From Roseomonas haemaphysalidis (GTDB lineage: Bacteria > Pseudomonadota > Alphaproteobacteria > Acetobacterales > Acetobacteraceae), in the NCBI RefSeq assembly GCF_017355405.1, contig NZ_CP061177.1, positions 496,001-560,000 on the forward strand: a DNA stretch of 64,000 nt. The letters are read 5' to 3'. A program made the translations under genes and the position numbers. Below, in pieces: positions 52,499-61,269 of the stretch. Under the pieces are notes generated by a model, which saw nothing but the letters and a program-made list of their open reading frames with translations, did not search any database and was not told where the DNA came from. Numbering within the stretch: position 1 is the first letter of the stretch; every line of letters begins with the position of its first letter.

Positions 52499-52595
52499 GG
52501 AAGGCTGATGGAACGACCCAGGCGGGAGCTCGTTACGGCTGCTTCCTTCCGGACCTGACCGGGTTGGCGAGACGCCTGTCCGCCACCAACCTTCC
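52499..52595 (-). ncRNA. ffs: Signal recognition particle RNA (4.5S, small bacterial type)
   Basis: On the minus strand the apical SRP domain is exact: GGTCAGGTCCGGAAGGAAGCAGCC (shown at 52538-52561, of which only the core GGTCCGGAAGGAAGCAG is diagnostic). The ends GGAAGGTTGGTGG and CCATCAGCCTTCC pair over 13 bp with G-U wobbles, giving a 97-base hairpin. It binds Ffh in co-translational membrane targeting. It lies 85 bp upstream of dnaX on the same strand, a common arrangement. Confidence 0.93.
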
Positions 52596-52709
52596 GCGGA
52601 GACGATACCATGGGCACCCCCCCTCCGGGCAAGGGGGCGCGCCCACTTCCCCCTCGGCATTTCCCCTGGCATTGCTCCCCTCGCCGCCGCGTGGCAGGGT
52701 CGCGCCCGC

Positions 52710-53633
52710 ATGATGTCCGTCCCCGCCAGCCGACCCAACGTCTACACCGGCAGCCCCATCGACCGTGTGTCCGGCCAGCGGGACGACGAGGATTTCGTCG
52801 CCGCGCAGCTCGCCTCGCCCCAGGCGCTGTTCATCCCCGTGTGGCGTGGCCAAAGCCTGATGAAGGGCGTGGCCGAGGGACGGCCCGAGGCCGTGCTGTT
52901 GTCGCCCGAGGCGGCGCAGGCCGTCCGCATGGCCGAAGGCCCCTGGGCGCTGCTCGGACTGTGGGACGGCCGGCCGGTCTTCGCGGTGGATTGTTCCGCC
53001 GCCGAGGACGCCCTGCCCCTGCTGCCCGAGGGCTTCGGCGGCTTTTCCGAGATCCGCGGCGTGGCGGGCCTGCTGCCGGCGGGCGAGGCCTCCATGCTGG
53101 CGCATGCCCGCGGGCTGCTGCACTGGCGCATCCGCCACCGCTTCTGCGGCGTGTGCGGCGGCCCCTGCGCGCCCCGCAGCGCCGGCAACGCCATGGCCTG
53201 CACCCAATGCGGCACCCAGCACTTTCCGCGCACCGACCCGGCCGTGATCATGCTGGTGGTGCGCAACGGCCACGCCCTGCTGGGCCATTCCACCCGCTTT
53301 CCCAATTCCACCATGTATTCCACGCTCGCCGGCTTCGTGGAGCCGGGCGAAAGCCTGGAAGAGGCGGTGCGCCGCGAGGTGATGGAGGAAACCGGCGTGC
53401 GGGTCGGCGAGGCCCGCTACCATTCCTCGCAGCCCTGGCCCTTTCCCGCCAGCATCATGCTCGGCTTCCATGCCGAGGGGCTGTCGGACGAGATCACGGT
53501 GGACCCCACCGAACTGCGGGACGCACGCTGGTTCAGCCGGGAGGAACTGCGCGACCCCCAGGGCTTCCAGCTGCCGCGCCCGGATTCCATCGCGCGACGA
53601 CTGATCGAGGACTGGCTGGAGATGGACGTTTGA
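52710..53633 (+). CDS. nudC: NADH pyrophosphatase / RNA-decapping Nudix hydrolase
   Basis: A 307-residue NudC. It has a four-Cys zinc site (CGVCGG, then CTQCG), the Nudix box GFVEPGESLEEAVRREVMEE (cut short here), and the NudC-specific SQPWPFPAS. It cleaves NAD(H) and removes NAD caps from RNA. An in-frame ATG at 52713 follows directly. The stop overlaps the TTG of the next small gene. Confidence 0.94.
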   Translation: MMSVPASRPNVYTGSPIDRVSGQRDDEDFVAAQLASPQALFIPVWRGQSLMKGVAEGRPEAVLLSPEAAQAVRMAEGPWALLGLWDGRPVFAVDCSAAEDALPLLPEGFGGFSEIRGVAGLLPAGEASMLAHARGLLHWRIRHRFCGVCGGPCAPRSAGNAMACTQCGTQHFPRTDPAVIMLVVRNGHALLGHSTRFPNSTMYSTLAGFVEPGESLEEAVRREVMEETGVRVGEARYHSSQPWPFPASIMLGFHAEGLSDEITVDPTELRDARWFSREELRDPQGFQLPRPDSIARRLIEDWLEMDV

Positions 53634-53932
53634 CGCCGAAGCTGCTGCCCCTGCTGGCCTTGCTGATGCTGCCCGCGGCCTGCGCCCAGGAGGGCCCGCC
53701 CCTGACCGAGGCGCCGCCGGAAAACCCGCTGCAGGCCACCTGCCGCGCGGAAGCCCGCCGGGACCCGGAGGTGATCAACTTCGGCCGCCAGCTGAACATG
53801 GGCAACTGGGCCAACGAGCAGCGCGTCGGCCACGACATCCGCGTGGCGGAGCTACGCGCCTTCCGCGATTGCATGCGGCGCAACGGCGCGGCCCTGCCGG
53901 GGGGCGTGGAGTCGGTTCGGCCGCCGATCTGA
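53630..53932 (+). CDS. Small secreted or lipoprotein-like hypothetical protein
   Basis: A 100-residue protein starting with TTG inside the nudC stop (TTGA). The first 20 residues form a signal (LLPLLALLMLPAACAQ) that ends in a weak lipobox, so it may be a lipoprotein. The rest has two further Cys (TCRAEARRDPE and FRDCMRRNGA) that could form a disulfide, and the conserved-looking FGRQLNMGNWANEQRVG. No function recognised. Confidence 0.65.
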   Translation: MTPKLLPLLALLMLPAACAQEGPPLTEAPPENPLQATCRAEARRDPEVINFGRQLNMGNWANEQRVGHDIRVAELRAFRDCMRRNGAALPGGVESVRPPI

Positions 53933-53946
53933 CGCGGCAAAAATAG

Positions 53947-54036
53947 AAAGGCCGGGGAAGGAATTCCCCGGACCCCTTCTTTTTTCTATCTGTCAGAAAG
54001 AAGATGGGGGCCTGGGGAATTTCTTCCCCAGACTTT
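53947..54036. repeat. Palindromic intergenic element, family B copy 2 (bidirectional terminator)
   Basis: Shorter relative of 12741-12884. The left arm reads AAAGGCCGGGGAAGGAATTCCCC and the right arm is its inverted, slightly altered copy; each forms a hairpin followed inward by CTTCTTTTTT or a like tract. It again separates convergent genes. Confidence 0.7.
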
Positions 54037-54039
54037 TTC

Positions 54040-54858
54040 TTATCCCATCGCCTCGGCCCGCAGCTCCACCACCGGCTTGGCGTCCGGCCGGCCCTGGGTC
54101 CAGGCCAGCCGCACCGCGGGCGCGCCGTATTCGCGTTCCAGCCGGCGCACCGTGAAATGCGCCCGGCCCAGCGCCCGGAAGTGCTCCAGAAAGGCCAGGT
54201 TCACCGTGGCCCCCGCTGCCGCGCCGAACACCGGTGCCGCCTGGGCACCCAGCTTCAGCATCAGCGGACCGGTGAAGCGCGCGGCGATGGCGCCGATGAA
54301 GCCCGGCAACAGCGCGCCGCTCATGGTCGGCAGGAACTGCGCCAGGGCCAGGCGGGTGGCGAAGTAGCTGGTTTCCGCCGCCTCGCCTTCCGCCGCCGGG
54401 CCGCCCAGGGCGAAGACCTTGAGGGCCTCGGCCCCGGTTTCCAGCGCGGCGGGGTCCTCGCCGGCGGCCTGCGCCTCGGCCAGGATCTGCCGCAGCAGCA
54501 GCGTGGTGGAGATCGGCAGCTCCACCAGCGTGCCCGGCAGGCCAAAGGCGCCGCCCACCGCGCCGCTGGTCGCCGCCATGCCCCGGTGCATCCAGGACGA
54601 CGACACGCCCGGCAGCGTCCAGGCCGGCGCGCTGCGGGTCGCGGCCTTGAGCGACTGCGCCAGGGCGCGGCGCACCGTGCCGTCCAGCATGCTCTGCGCC
54701 ATCTTCGGCAGCCGCTTGCGCAGCGCCTCGATGGGAGTCCCGGCCATGCCGGCGAGCTTGGAAGCCAGCGAGCTGTCTTCCAGCACCCGCCGCGCCGCGT
54801 CCAGTTCCGCCTGGGCGTGCGGGGGGATGGGCAGGGTCGCGGGCAGGTTTTCCGTCAT
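54040..54858 (-). CDS. EcsC-family protein
   Basis: A 272-residue protein matching the EcsC family: paired hydrophobic helices around GMAATSGAVGGAFGLPGTLVELPISTTLLLRQIL (part shown), a GYFATR-like SYFATRLALAQFL and a late GAAAGATVNLAFLEHFR. Family function is poorly known; Bacillus EcsC is linked to an ABC system. It lies 15 bp downstream of hslU on the same strand. Confidence 0.8.
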   Translation of the reverse strand: MTENLPATLPIPPHAQAELDAARRVLEDSSLASKLAGMAGTPIEALRKRLPKMAQSMLDGTVRRALAQSLKAATRSAPAWTLPGVSSSWMHRGMAATSGAVGGAFGLPGTLVELPISTTLLLRQILAEAQAAGEDPAALETGAEALKVFALGGPAAEGEAAETSYFATRLALAQFLPTMSGALLPGFIGAIAARFTGPLMLKLGAQAAPVFGAAAGATVNLAFLEHFRALGRAHFTVRRLEREYGAPAVRLAWTQGRPDAKPVVELRAEAMG

Positions 54859-54873
54859 GGCGGGGGTCTTTCC

Positions 54874-56199
54874 CTAGAGGATGAAGCGGCTGAGGTCGGC
54901 GTTGGCGGCCAGCGGGGCCACGCGTTCCCGCACGTAACCCGCGTCGACCGTCAGGTTTTCGCCGCGCTTGTCGCTGGCGTTGAAGGAGATCTCCTCCAGC
55001 ATCTTTTCCAGCACCGTGGACAGGCGGCGGGCACCGATATTCTCCACCCGCGCATTGATGTCGGCGGCGAGGTCCGCCACCGCGTCGATCGCGTCCTCCG
55101 TCAGGTCCAGCGTCACCCCCTCGGTGCCCAGCAGCGCCACATACTGCTTGGCGAGGCTGTGCTCCGGCTCCGTCAGGATGCGGCGGAAGTCGTCGCGCGA
55201 CAGCGCGGCCAGCTCCACCCGGATCGGCAGGCGCCCTTGCAGCTCCGGCAGCAGGTCGGCCGGCTTGGCGATGTGGAAGGCGCCCGAGGCGATGAACAGG
55301 ATGTGGTCGGTCTTCACCGGCCCGTGCTTGGTGGTCACCGTGGTGCCCTCGATCAAGGGCAGCAGGTCGCGCTGCACGCCCTCGCGCGACACGTCGCCAC
55401 CCCGGAAGCCGTTCTCCGAACGGGCGCAGACCTTGTCGATCTCGTCGATGAAGACGATGCCATGGTTCTCCGCCAGGGCCACCGCGTCGCGCGTCAGCTT
55501 TTCCTGGTCCAGCAGGCGGTCGGCCTCGTCGCGGGCCAGGGCCACGCGGGCCTCGGGCACGTGCATCTTGCGCGGCCGGGCCTGCTTGCCGAACATCTTG
55601 CCCATCATCTCCTGGATGTTCTGCATCTGCCCGGGCTGCATCCCCGGCATGTCCATGGCGCCGATGGCGGTGGGCCCGGCCTCGGCGACCTGCACCTCGA
55701 CCTCCTTGTCCTCCAGCTGGCCGTCGCGCAGCATGCGGCGGAACTTCATGCGGGTTTCGCCCGAAGCCCCCTCGCCCACCAGCGCGGTCACCAGCCGCTC
55801 CTCGGCCGCCAGCTCGGCCTTGGCCTGGACCTCCTTGCGGGCGCTTTCGCGCACCCGGGTGATGGAAACCTCCACCAGGTCGCGGATGATGCTTTCCACG
55901 TCGCGGCCGACATAGCCGACCTCGGTGAACTTGGTGGCCTCCACCTTCATGAAGGGGGCGTCGGCCAGCTTGGCCAGGCGGCGGGCGATCTCGGTCTTGC
56001 CGCAGCCGGTGGGCCCGATCATCAGGATGTTCTTGGGCACCACCTCGTCGCGGATGCCCTCGGGCAGCTGCTGGCGCCGCCAGCGATTGCGCAGCGCGAT
56101 GGCCACGGCCCGCTTGGCGTCATGCTGGCCGACAATGAAGCGGTCCAGCTCGGACACGATCTCGCGGGGGGACAGGTTCACGGTCTCGTCCATGGTCAA
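54874..56199 (-). CDS. hslU: ATP-dependent protease ATPase subunit HslU
   Basis: A 441-residue AAA+ unfoldase. It has Walker [10 protein letters not shown], the pore motif GYVGRD, Walker [11 protein letters not shown], and the C-terminal RFIL that docks into HslV. The middle I-domain (about residues 110-240) contains a methionine/glycine-rich stretch. The ATG overlaps the hslV stop by 4 bp. Confidence 0.97.
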   Translation of the reverse strand: MTMDETVNLSPREIVSELDRFIVGQHDAKRAVAIALRNRWRRQQLPEGIRDEVVPKNILMIGPTGCGKTEIARRLAKLADAPFMKVEATKFTEVGYVGRDVESIIRDLVEVSITRVRESARKEVQAKAELAAEERLVTALVGEGASGETRMKFRRMLRDGQLEDKEVEVQVAEAGPTAIGAMDMPGMQPGQMQNIQEMMGKMFGKQARPRKMHVPEARVALARDEADRLLDQEKLTRDAVALAENHGIVFIDEIDKVCARSENGFRGGDVSREGVQRDLLPLIEGTTVTTKHGPVKTDHILFIASGAFHIAKPADLLPELQGRLPIRVELAALSRDDFRRILTEPEHSLAKQYVALLGTEGVTLDLTEDAIDAVADLAADINARVENIGARRLSTVLEKMLEEISFNASDKRGENLTVDAGYVRERVAPLAANADLSRFIL

Positions 56200-56753
56200 A
56201 GCGTCTCCAGCACCATGCGGCCATTCGTGTAGACGCAGATCTCCGCCGCGATCTTCATGGACTTGCGCGCCACGTCCTCCGCCGACATCCCTTCCACGTC
56301 GATCAGCGCACGGGCCGCCGCCAGCGCATAATTGCCGCCCGAGCCGATGCCGATGATGGAATCCTCGGGCTCCAGCACGTCGCCATTGCCGGTGATCAAA
56401 AGCGAGCGGTCCTTGTCCGCCACCGCCAGCAGCGCCTCCAGCCGGCGCAGATAGCGGTCGGTGCGCCAGTCCTTGGCCAGCTCCACCGCCGCGCGCTCCA
56501 ACTGGTCGGGGAAGCGCTCCAGCTTCGCTTCCAGCCGCTCCAGCAGCGTGAAGGCGTCCGCCGTGGCGCCGGCGAAGCCGGTCACCACCTTGCCATTGGC
56601 GATGCGCCGTACCTTGCGCGCATTGCCCTTCACCACGGTCTGCCCAAGGCTGACCTGGCCATCGCCGGCCATGGCCACCTGGCCATTCTTGCGGACGCAG
56701 AGAATGGTGGTGCCGTGCCAGCCGATCGGATCATGGGGTGTCGTCGTATTCAT
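56196..56753 (-). CDS. hslV: ATP-dependent protease peptidase subunit HslV
   Basis: A 185-residue proteasome-like peptidase. Mature Thr15 follows HG in [11 protein letters not shown], so a 14-residue propeptide is removed. Other family marks are [23 protein letters not shown] (part) and [16 protein letters not shown]. It forms two hexameric rings with HslU at each end. ATG 56753 gives the shortest propeptide compatible with the family. Confidence 0.97.
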   Translation of the reverse strand: MNTTTPHDPIGWHGTTILCVRKNGQVAMAGDGQVSLGQTVVKGNARKVRRIANGKVVTGFAGATADAFTLLERLEAKLERFPDQLERAAVELAKDWRTDRYLRRLEALLAVADKDRSLLITGNGDVLEPEDSIIGIGSGGNYALAAARALIDVEGMSAEDVARKSMKIAAEICVYTNGRMVLETL

Positions 56754-57068
56754 GTGCGCCGAGATGGCGTTGCGGTGCACCCGGAACAAGGACGTGCGTC
56801 ACGCGGGGCTGAAACGCCGGCCAAGGGGGCGCCACCCCCTTTGGAACCCCCGCCGGGGGGGACAGTGTCCCCGCAGACCCCGCCGCCAGGAAGCATCAAG
56901 ACTTTCAGGACGCGGCGGGCACTCGGATTTTTTATGGAAGGCCGCCTGCGCGGCACGTCAGTCGCCGGGGGTCATCGACCCCCGGCGCACCAAACGGATG
57001 GCGGGGTCCGGGGTGGCACTGCCACCCCGGCGGGGGGTCCAGGGGGCAGCGCCCCCTGGCCTGCCCCT
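56754..57068. other. Intergenic region occupied by a palindromic element
   Basis: 315 bases between hslV and the 5'-nucleotidase gene (both minus). Nearly all is the family A element; about 65 bases on the hslV side remain for its promoter. No gene was seen. Confidence 0.6.
56819..57061. repeat. Palindromic intergenic element, family A copy 2
   Basis: A 243-bp relative of 45790-46041 with the same order: GGCCAAGGGGG end, CCGCCGGGGG hairpin, a short AT-rich middle (GATTTTTTAT), GTCATCGACCC flanked by CCGGGG/CCCCGG, GGGGTGGCACTGCCACCCC hairpin, and an inverted ...CCCCTGGCC end. It follows the stop of the 5'-nucleotidase gene on the minus strand. Confidence 0.72.
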
Positions 57069-58667
57069 TCAGTTCCGCACCACCCGCCCATCCGTCGCCC
57101 AGGACCCGCGCGGGTTGCGCTCCATGTACGCCACCAGGATATCCTCCAGTGCCGGCCCGGCGTCGTAGGCTTCCAGCGCGTCCTGCTGGAATGACACGTA
57201 GCCGTCGCCGCCGCGGCGCATGAAGTTGTTGGTGACCACGCGGTAGGCGCGGTCGTTGTCGAGCGGCATGAAGCCGTTGCCGTCCCGCACCTCCACGTCC
57301 CGGATGCGCTGTCCCTTGGGGGCTGCGGCGGCGAAGGTGAAGCGCAGCCCGGCCACCTGCGGAAAGCGGCCGGCGTTCTCGCCGACCAGGGAGACGCCGT
57401 TTTCCAGCGCCTGGCGGATGGCGCCGCCGCGCAGCGTGACGTTGGCCAGGGTGTTGGAGAAGGGCAGCACGGTCAGCACGTCGCCCCAGGTGACGGTGCC
57501 GGCGGGCAGGCCGGCGCGCAGGCCGCCGCCGTTGGTGATGGCGATGTTGGCGGTGGGGTCGGCGGCCAGCATGGCTTCCGCCATCAGGCTGCCGATGGCG
57601 CATTCGCCTTCGCGGCAGCCCTGCAGGCTCAGCGCCTCGGACAGGGTGGCGACGGGGCGGCGGCGCCAGCTTTCCAGCGGTGCCGCGTATTCGGCGACAA
57701 TGGCGGCGACCTTCTCGTCGGCCGGGATGTCGGGGGTGATCTCGCGCACCTGCCCGCCATGGGCGGCCACGCGGCCATCCGCCTCCAGGTCCAGGTCCAG
57801 GCGGCCGAGGTAGCGGCCGTAGCAGGCGGCCTGGACGATGCGCACGGGGCGGTCCGGGCTGTCCACCAGGGTCGGGTGCGGGCTTTCGGCGCCGGCCAGG
57901 CCGTTGGCCAGCAGGGTGTGGCTGTGCGCGCCGGCGATCACGTCGATGCCGCGCACGGCGGCGGCCAGCCGCTGGTCCTCGGCGAAGCCCAGGTGGGACA
58001 GCACCAGGATGGTGGTCGGCCCCTCGGCACGCAGCGCCGCGATGTGTCGCTCCACCGCCTCGGCCGCGTTGGTGAAGGCGACGGTGGGGCCGGGAGAGGA
58101 AAGCTGCGGCGTGGTTTCCGTGGTGACGCCGATGATGCCGATGCGGGCGCCGCCCCGCTGGATCACCGTGAAGGGCTTCACCAGACCGGCCAGCAGCGGC
58201 TCGCGCGCCGTATCCAGGTTGGCCGACAGCAGCGGGAAGGGCAGCGAGCGGGCGTAGTCGGCCAGCACGGCGGGGCCGTTGTCGAACTCGTGGTTGCCCA
58301 GCGTCATGACCTCGGTGCCGACGGCGCGCTGCACGGCCGACTCGGCGCGGCCCTTGTGGGCGGTGTAGAACAGGCTGCCCATGAACTGGTCGCCGCCGTC
58401 GATCTGCAGCACCGCGCGGCCTTCGGCTTCAGCTTCCCGCCGGCCCATGGACAAGGCGCCGGCCAGGCGCGCGCTGCCGCCCAGGCAGGGCTTGTCCATG
58501 CGGCAGGAGGCGCTGCCCGAATCGGTGCCCTCATGCTTGGAATGGAAGTCGTTCATGTGCAGCAGCGACAAGCGCGCCGCCGGGTCGGCGGCGGCGCGGC
58601 GCAAGGCCGGCAGGGCGAGCGGCAGGGCCAGGCTGGCGGACAGCAAGGCGCGGCGGGACAGGGTCAT
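57069..58667 (-). CDS. 5'-nucleotidase-family metallophosphoesterase (UshA/SoxB-like), exported
   Basis: A 532-residue exported enzyme. The leader LSRRALLSASLALPLALPALRRA is Tat-like. The N-terminal metallophosphatase domain has HMNDFHSKHE, IDGGDQFMGS, LGNHEFDNG and a late GAHSHTLL; the C-terminal 5'-nucleotidase domain has ITNGGGLRAGL, LPFSNTL and FMRRGGDGYVSF. It removes phosphate from extracellular nucleotides. An upstream in-frame ATG (58769) would bury the leader, so 58667 is chosen. Confidence 0.9.
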   Translation of the reverse strand: MTLSRRALLSASLALPLALPALRRAAADPAARLSLLHMNDFHSKHEGTDSGSASCRMDKPCLGGSARLAGALSMGRREAEAEGRAVLQIDGGDQFMGSLFYTAHKGRAESAVQRAVGTEVMTLGNHEFDNGPAVLADYARSLPFPLLSANLDTAREPLLAGLVKPFTVIQRGGARIGIIGVTTETTPQLSSPGPTVAFTNAAEAVERHIAALRAEGPTTILVLSHLGFAEDQRLAAAVRGIDVIAGAHSHTLLANGLAGAESPHPTLVDSPDRPVRIVQAACYGRYLGRLDLDLEADGRVAAHGGQVREITPDIPADEKVAAIVAEYAAPLESWRRRPVATLSEALSLQGCREGECAIGSLMAEAMLAADPTANIAITNGGGLRAGLPAGTVTWGDVLTVLPFSNTLANVTLRGGAIRQALENGVSLVGENAGRFPQVAGLRFTFAAAAPKGQRIRDVEVRDGNGFMPLDNDRAYRVVTNNFMRRGGDGYVSFQQDALEAYDAGPALEDILVAYMERNPRGSWATDGRVVRN

Positions 58668-58837
58668 GGTGACATTTCCATAACGGTGCGGCGAAAAGCG
58701 TCCGAAAGGCACCGGCACCCCCTGCTTTAGCCCAGGACTTGCCGTAATTCGATCATCGCGTGCCGGCATCTTGCCTGAGCATCCGGGCGGGTCCCAGCCC
58801 CGTATCCATCAGAACCGAACTGCGACTGGAAACTGCG

Positions 58838-59752
58838 ATGCAGGTCTACCTGCCGATCGCCGAGATGTCGGCCGATGCCCTGCTGCTGCTGGGCATCGGC
58901 TTCGGCGTGGGCTGGCTGTCCGGCATGTTCGGCGTTGGCGGCGGCTTTCTGCTGACCCCGATCCTGATCCTGATCGGCATCCCGGCCCCCGTGGCCGTGG
59001 CCTCGGGCGCCAACCAGACGCTGGGTGCCTCGGTGTCGGGGCTGATGGCGCAGTGGCGGCGCGGCAATGTCGACTTCAAGATGGGCGGCGTGCTGCTGGT
59101 GGGCGGCGTGCTCGGCAGCTTTCTGGGCGTGCAGCTCTTCGCCTGGTTGCGGCGGCAGGGGCAGGTCGATCTGGCCGTGGCGGTGTTCTACGTGGTGGTG
59201 CTGGGCAGCGTGGGCGGGCTGATGGTGCGCGAAAGCGTGCGCGCCATCCTGCGACGGCGGCGCAAGACCGGCCACCGCCAGCGGCTGCACGCGCATTTCT
59301 GGATGCACGGGCTGCCCTTCAAGCAACGCTTCCGCAAGTCGCGCCTCTACATCTCCGTGGTGCCGCCCGCCGCCGTCGGCTTCGGCATCGGCGTGCTGTC
59401 GGCGGTGATGGGCGTGGGCGGCGGCTTCATGCTGGTGCCGGCGATGATCTACCTGCTCGGCATGCCGACCTCGGTGGTGATCGGCACCTCGCTGTTCCAG
59501 GTGGTGTTCGTGGCCGCCAACGTCACGCTGCTGCAGGCCATCACCACGGGCAGCGTGGACATCGTGCTGACCCTGCTGCTGCTGATCGGCGGCGTGGCCG
59601 GCGCGCAGTTCGGCGCCGCCATGGGCACCCGGCTGCGGGGCGAGGAAACCCGCTTCCTGCTGGGCATGATGGTGCTGGCGGTCGCGGCCAGCCTGCTGTG
59701 GGGGCTGGTGCGCACGCCGGACAGTCCCTTCGCCATCGGGCCCATTCCGTGA
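58838..59752 (+). CDS. TSUP-family membrane exporter (TauE/SafE)
   Basis: A 304-residue membrane protein with about eight spans. Both halves carry the family repeat: GMFGVGGGFLLTPILILIGIP and later AVMGVGGGFMLVPAMIYLLGMP (each partly quoted). TSUP proteins move sulfite, sulfonates or small organic acids. GTG of the next gene overlaps its stop, and the TSUP-TIGR02186 pair is a recurring arrangement. The divergent 170-base gap to the 5'-nucleotidase gene should hold promoters. Confidence 0.88.
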   Translation: MQVYLPIAEMSADALLLLGIGFGVGWLSGMFGVGGGFLLTPILILIGIPAPVAVASGANQTLGASVSGLMAQWRRGNVDFKMGGVLLVGGVLGSFLGVQLFAWLRRQGQVDLAVAVFYVVVLGSVGGLMVRESVRAILRRRRKTGHRQRLHAHFWMHGLPFKQRFRKSRLYISVVPPAAVGFGIGVLSAVMGVGGGFMLVPAMIYLLGMPTSVVIGTSLFQVVFVAANVTLLQAITTGSVDIVLTLLLLIGGVAGAQFGAAMGTRLRGEETRFLLGMMVLAVAASLLWGLVRTPDSPFAIGPIP

Positions 59753-60687
59753 CGGCGGCGGCGGGCCGGCTTCGCGCGGTCCTGCTGCTGGCCGGCCTGC
59801 TGCTGGCGCCGCTGTGCGCGGCGGCGCAGGGCGTTCCGGCCAGCCCGGATGCGGGCCTGCCGGTGCTGCCGCCCCCCGCCCTGCCGCTGCCGCCCCTGAC
59901 GCCGCTGCCGCCGCCCCCGGCCCCCGGCGGGGCCGATGCGCCCCCCGCGCCGCGCCCGCTGCCCACATCGCCCGAGGCCGCCGGCATCATCCGCCCCGCG
60001 CTGGTGGCCGAGCTGTCGCAATCGACTGTCGAGATCACCACCGGCTTCACCGGCACGGAGCTGCTGGTGTTCGGCGCCACCGACCGGCTGCTGGGCCCGC
60101 AGCCCGGCGGCGCGCCGCAGGACGACGTGGTGGTGATCGCCCGCAACGCCGCCGAGCCGATGATCGTGCGCCGCAAGGTCAACGTGCTGGGCTTCTGGAT
60201 CAACGGCCCCTCGGCCCGCTTTCGCAGCGTGCCGGGCTACTACGCCGTCACCGCCACCCGCCCGCTGCGCGACCTGCTGCCGGCGGACGAGCTGGAAACC
60301 AAGCATATCGGCCTGTCCCACCTGCCGCTGGAAGCCACCGGCGTGCAGGACCCCGCCTACCGCCAGGCGCTGGAGCAGCTGAAGCGCGACGCGCAGTTGT
60401 GGCAGGAGCCGGAAACGCCGCTGCACATCGCCGGCTCCCGCCTGTTCCGCGCCCGCCTGCACCTGCCCGCCACGGTGCAGACCGGCGACTACGTGGTGGA
60501 GGTGCTGCTGGTGCGCGACGGCCGGGTGCGCGCCCGCCAGGCGCTGGACTTCAAGGTGGACCGCGTGGGCATGGCCGCGCGCATCGCCGATGTCGCGGCG
60601 GAGGCGCCGCTGGTGTATGGCGTGCTGTGCGTGCTGCTCGCCGCCTTTGCCGGCTGGCTGGGCAGCGTCCTGTTCCGGAGGAGTTGA
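59749..60687 (+). CDS. TIGR02186-family exported membrane protein
   Basis: A 312-residue protein with a signal segment (AVLLLAGLLLAPLCAAAQG), a proline-rich linker at about residues 35-75, a beta-rich periplasmic domain (VEITTGFTGTELLVFGA, RKVNVLGFWINGPS, VPGYYAVTATRPL) and one C-terminal span (LVYGVLCVLLAAFAGWLGSVLF). The family is of unknown function and occurs beside TSUP exporters, so it probably assists them at the periplasmic face. Start is GTG overlapping the exporter stop. Confidence 0.82.
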   Translation: MTAAAGRLRAVLLLAGLLLAPLCAAAQGVPASPDAGLPVLPPPALPLPPLTPLPPPPAPGGADAPPAPRPLPTSPEAAGIIRPALVAELSQSTVEITTGFTGTELLVFGATDRLLGPQPGGAPQDDVVVIARNAAEPMIVRRKVNVLGFWINGPSARFRSVPGYYAVTATRPLRDLLPADELETKHIGLSHLPLEATGVQDPAYRQALEQLKRDAQLWQEPETPLHIAGSRLFRARLHLPATVQTGDYVVEVLLVRDGRVRARQALDFKVDRVGMAARIADVAAEAPLVYGVLCVLLAAFAGWLGSVLFRRS

Positions 60688-61169
60688 TGTCCGAGTCCGC
60701 GCGGCGCGACCGTGTCTTCCTGGTGGTGGTGGACGACAGCCCCGAGCGGCATGTCGCTCTGCGCTATGCCTGCCTGCGCGTGCGCGCCAGCGGCGGCCGC
60801 GTGGCGCTGCTGCGGGTGGTGGAGCCGGCCGAGATGACCGAATGGGCCGGCGTCGGCGCCCTGCTGGAGGAGGAGCGGCGCGAGGACGCGGAGAAGCTGC
60901 TGTCGGGCCTTGCCGCCGAGGTGCAGGAGATCACCGGCGGCCTGCCCATCCTGCTGATCCGCGAGGGCGACCCGCGCGACGCGCTGCTGGACCTGCTGGA
61001 AGAGGACCCGCGCATCTCCATCCTGGTGCTGGCCGCCGCCGCCGCCGGCAGCGGGCCGGGGCCGCTGATCGCGGCGCTGACCGGGCGCCACGGCCAGCGC
61101 CTGCGGGTGCCGATGACCATTGTGCCGGCCGGGCTGGACGAGGGCGACCTGCAGCGGGTGACGCTGTAG
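60687..61169 (+). CDS. Universal stress protein (UspA family)
   Basis: A 160-residue single-domain USP with FLVVVDDSPERHVALRYA at the start and a C-terminal VPMTIVPAGL strand. The usual ATP-binding G-x2-G-x9-GS pattern is replaced by an Ala/Gly-rich run (AAAAAGSGPGPLIAALTGRHGQRL), so nucleotide binding is doubtful. GGAGG lies 6 bp before the ATG, which overlaps the upstream stop by one base. Confidence 0.87.
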   Translation: MSESARRDRVFLVVVDDSPERHVALRYACLRVRASGGRVALLRVVEPAEMTEWAGVGALLEEERREDAEKLLSGLAAEVQEITGGLPILLIREGDPRDALLDLLEEDPRISILVLAAAAAGSGPGPLIAALTGRHGQRLRVPMTIVPAGLDEGDLQRVTL

Positions 61170-61269
61170 CGCCCGCCGCCCATGGCGCGCGGTGACGACA
61201 GGGTGAAGGCTCCCCGTCTTTCTCTGGCCCGGGCAGGGCGTCTATGAGGGGCCTGACACTGTTCGACAC

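Noticed and set aside
45790..57061. Insertion sequences at the palindromic elements
   Set aside because: No transposase frame lies within or beside either copy, so only a non-coding repeat can be claimed.
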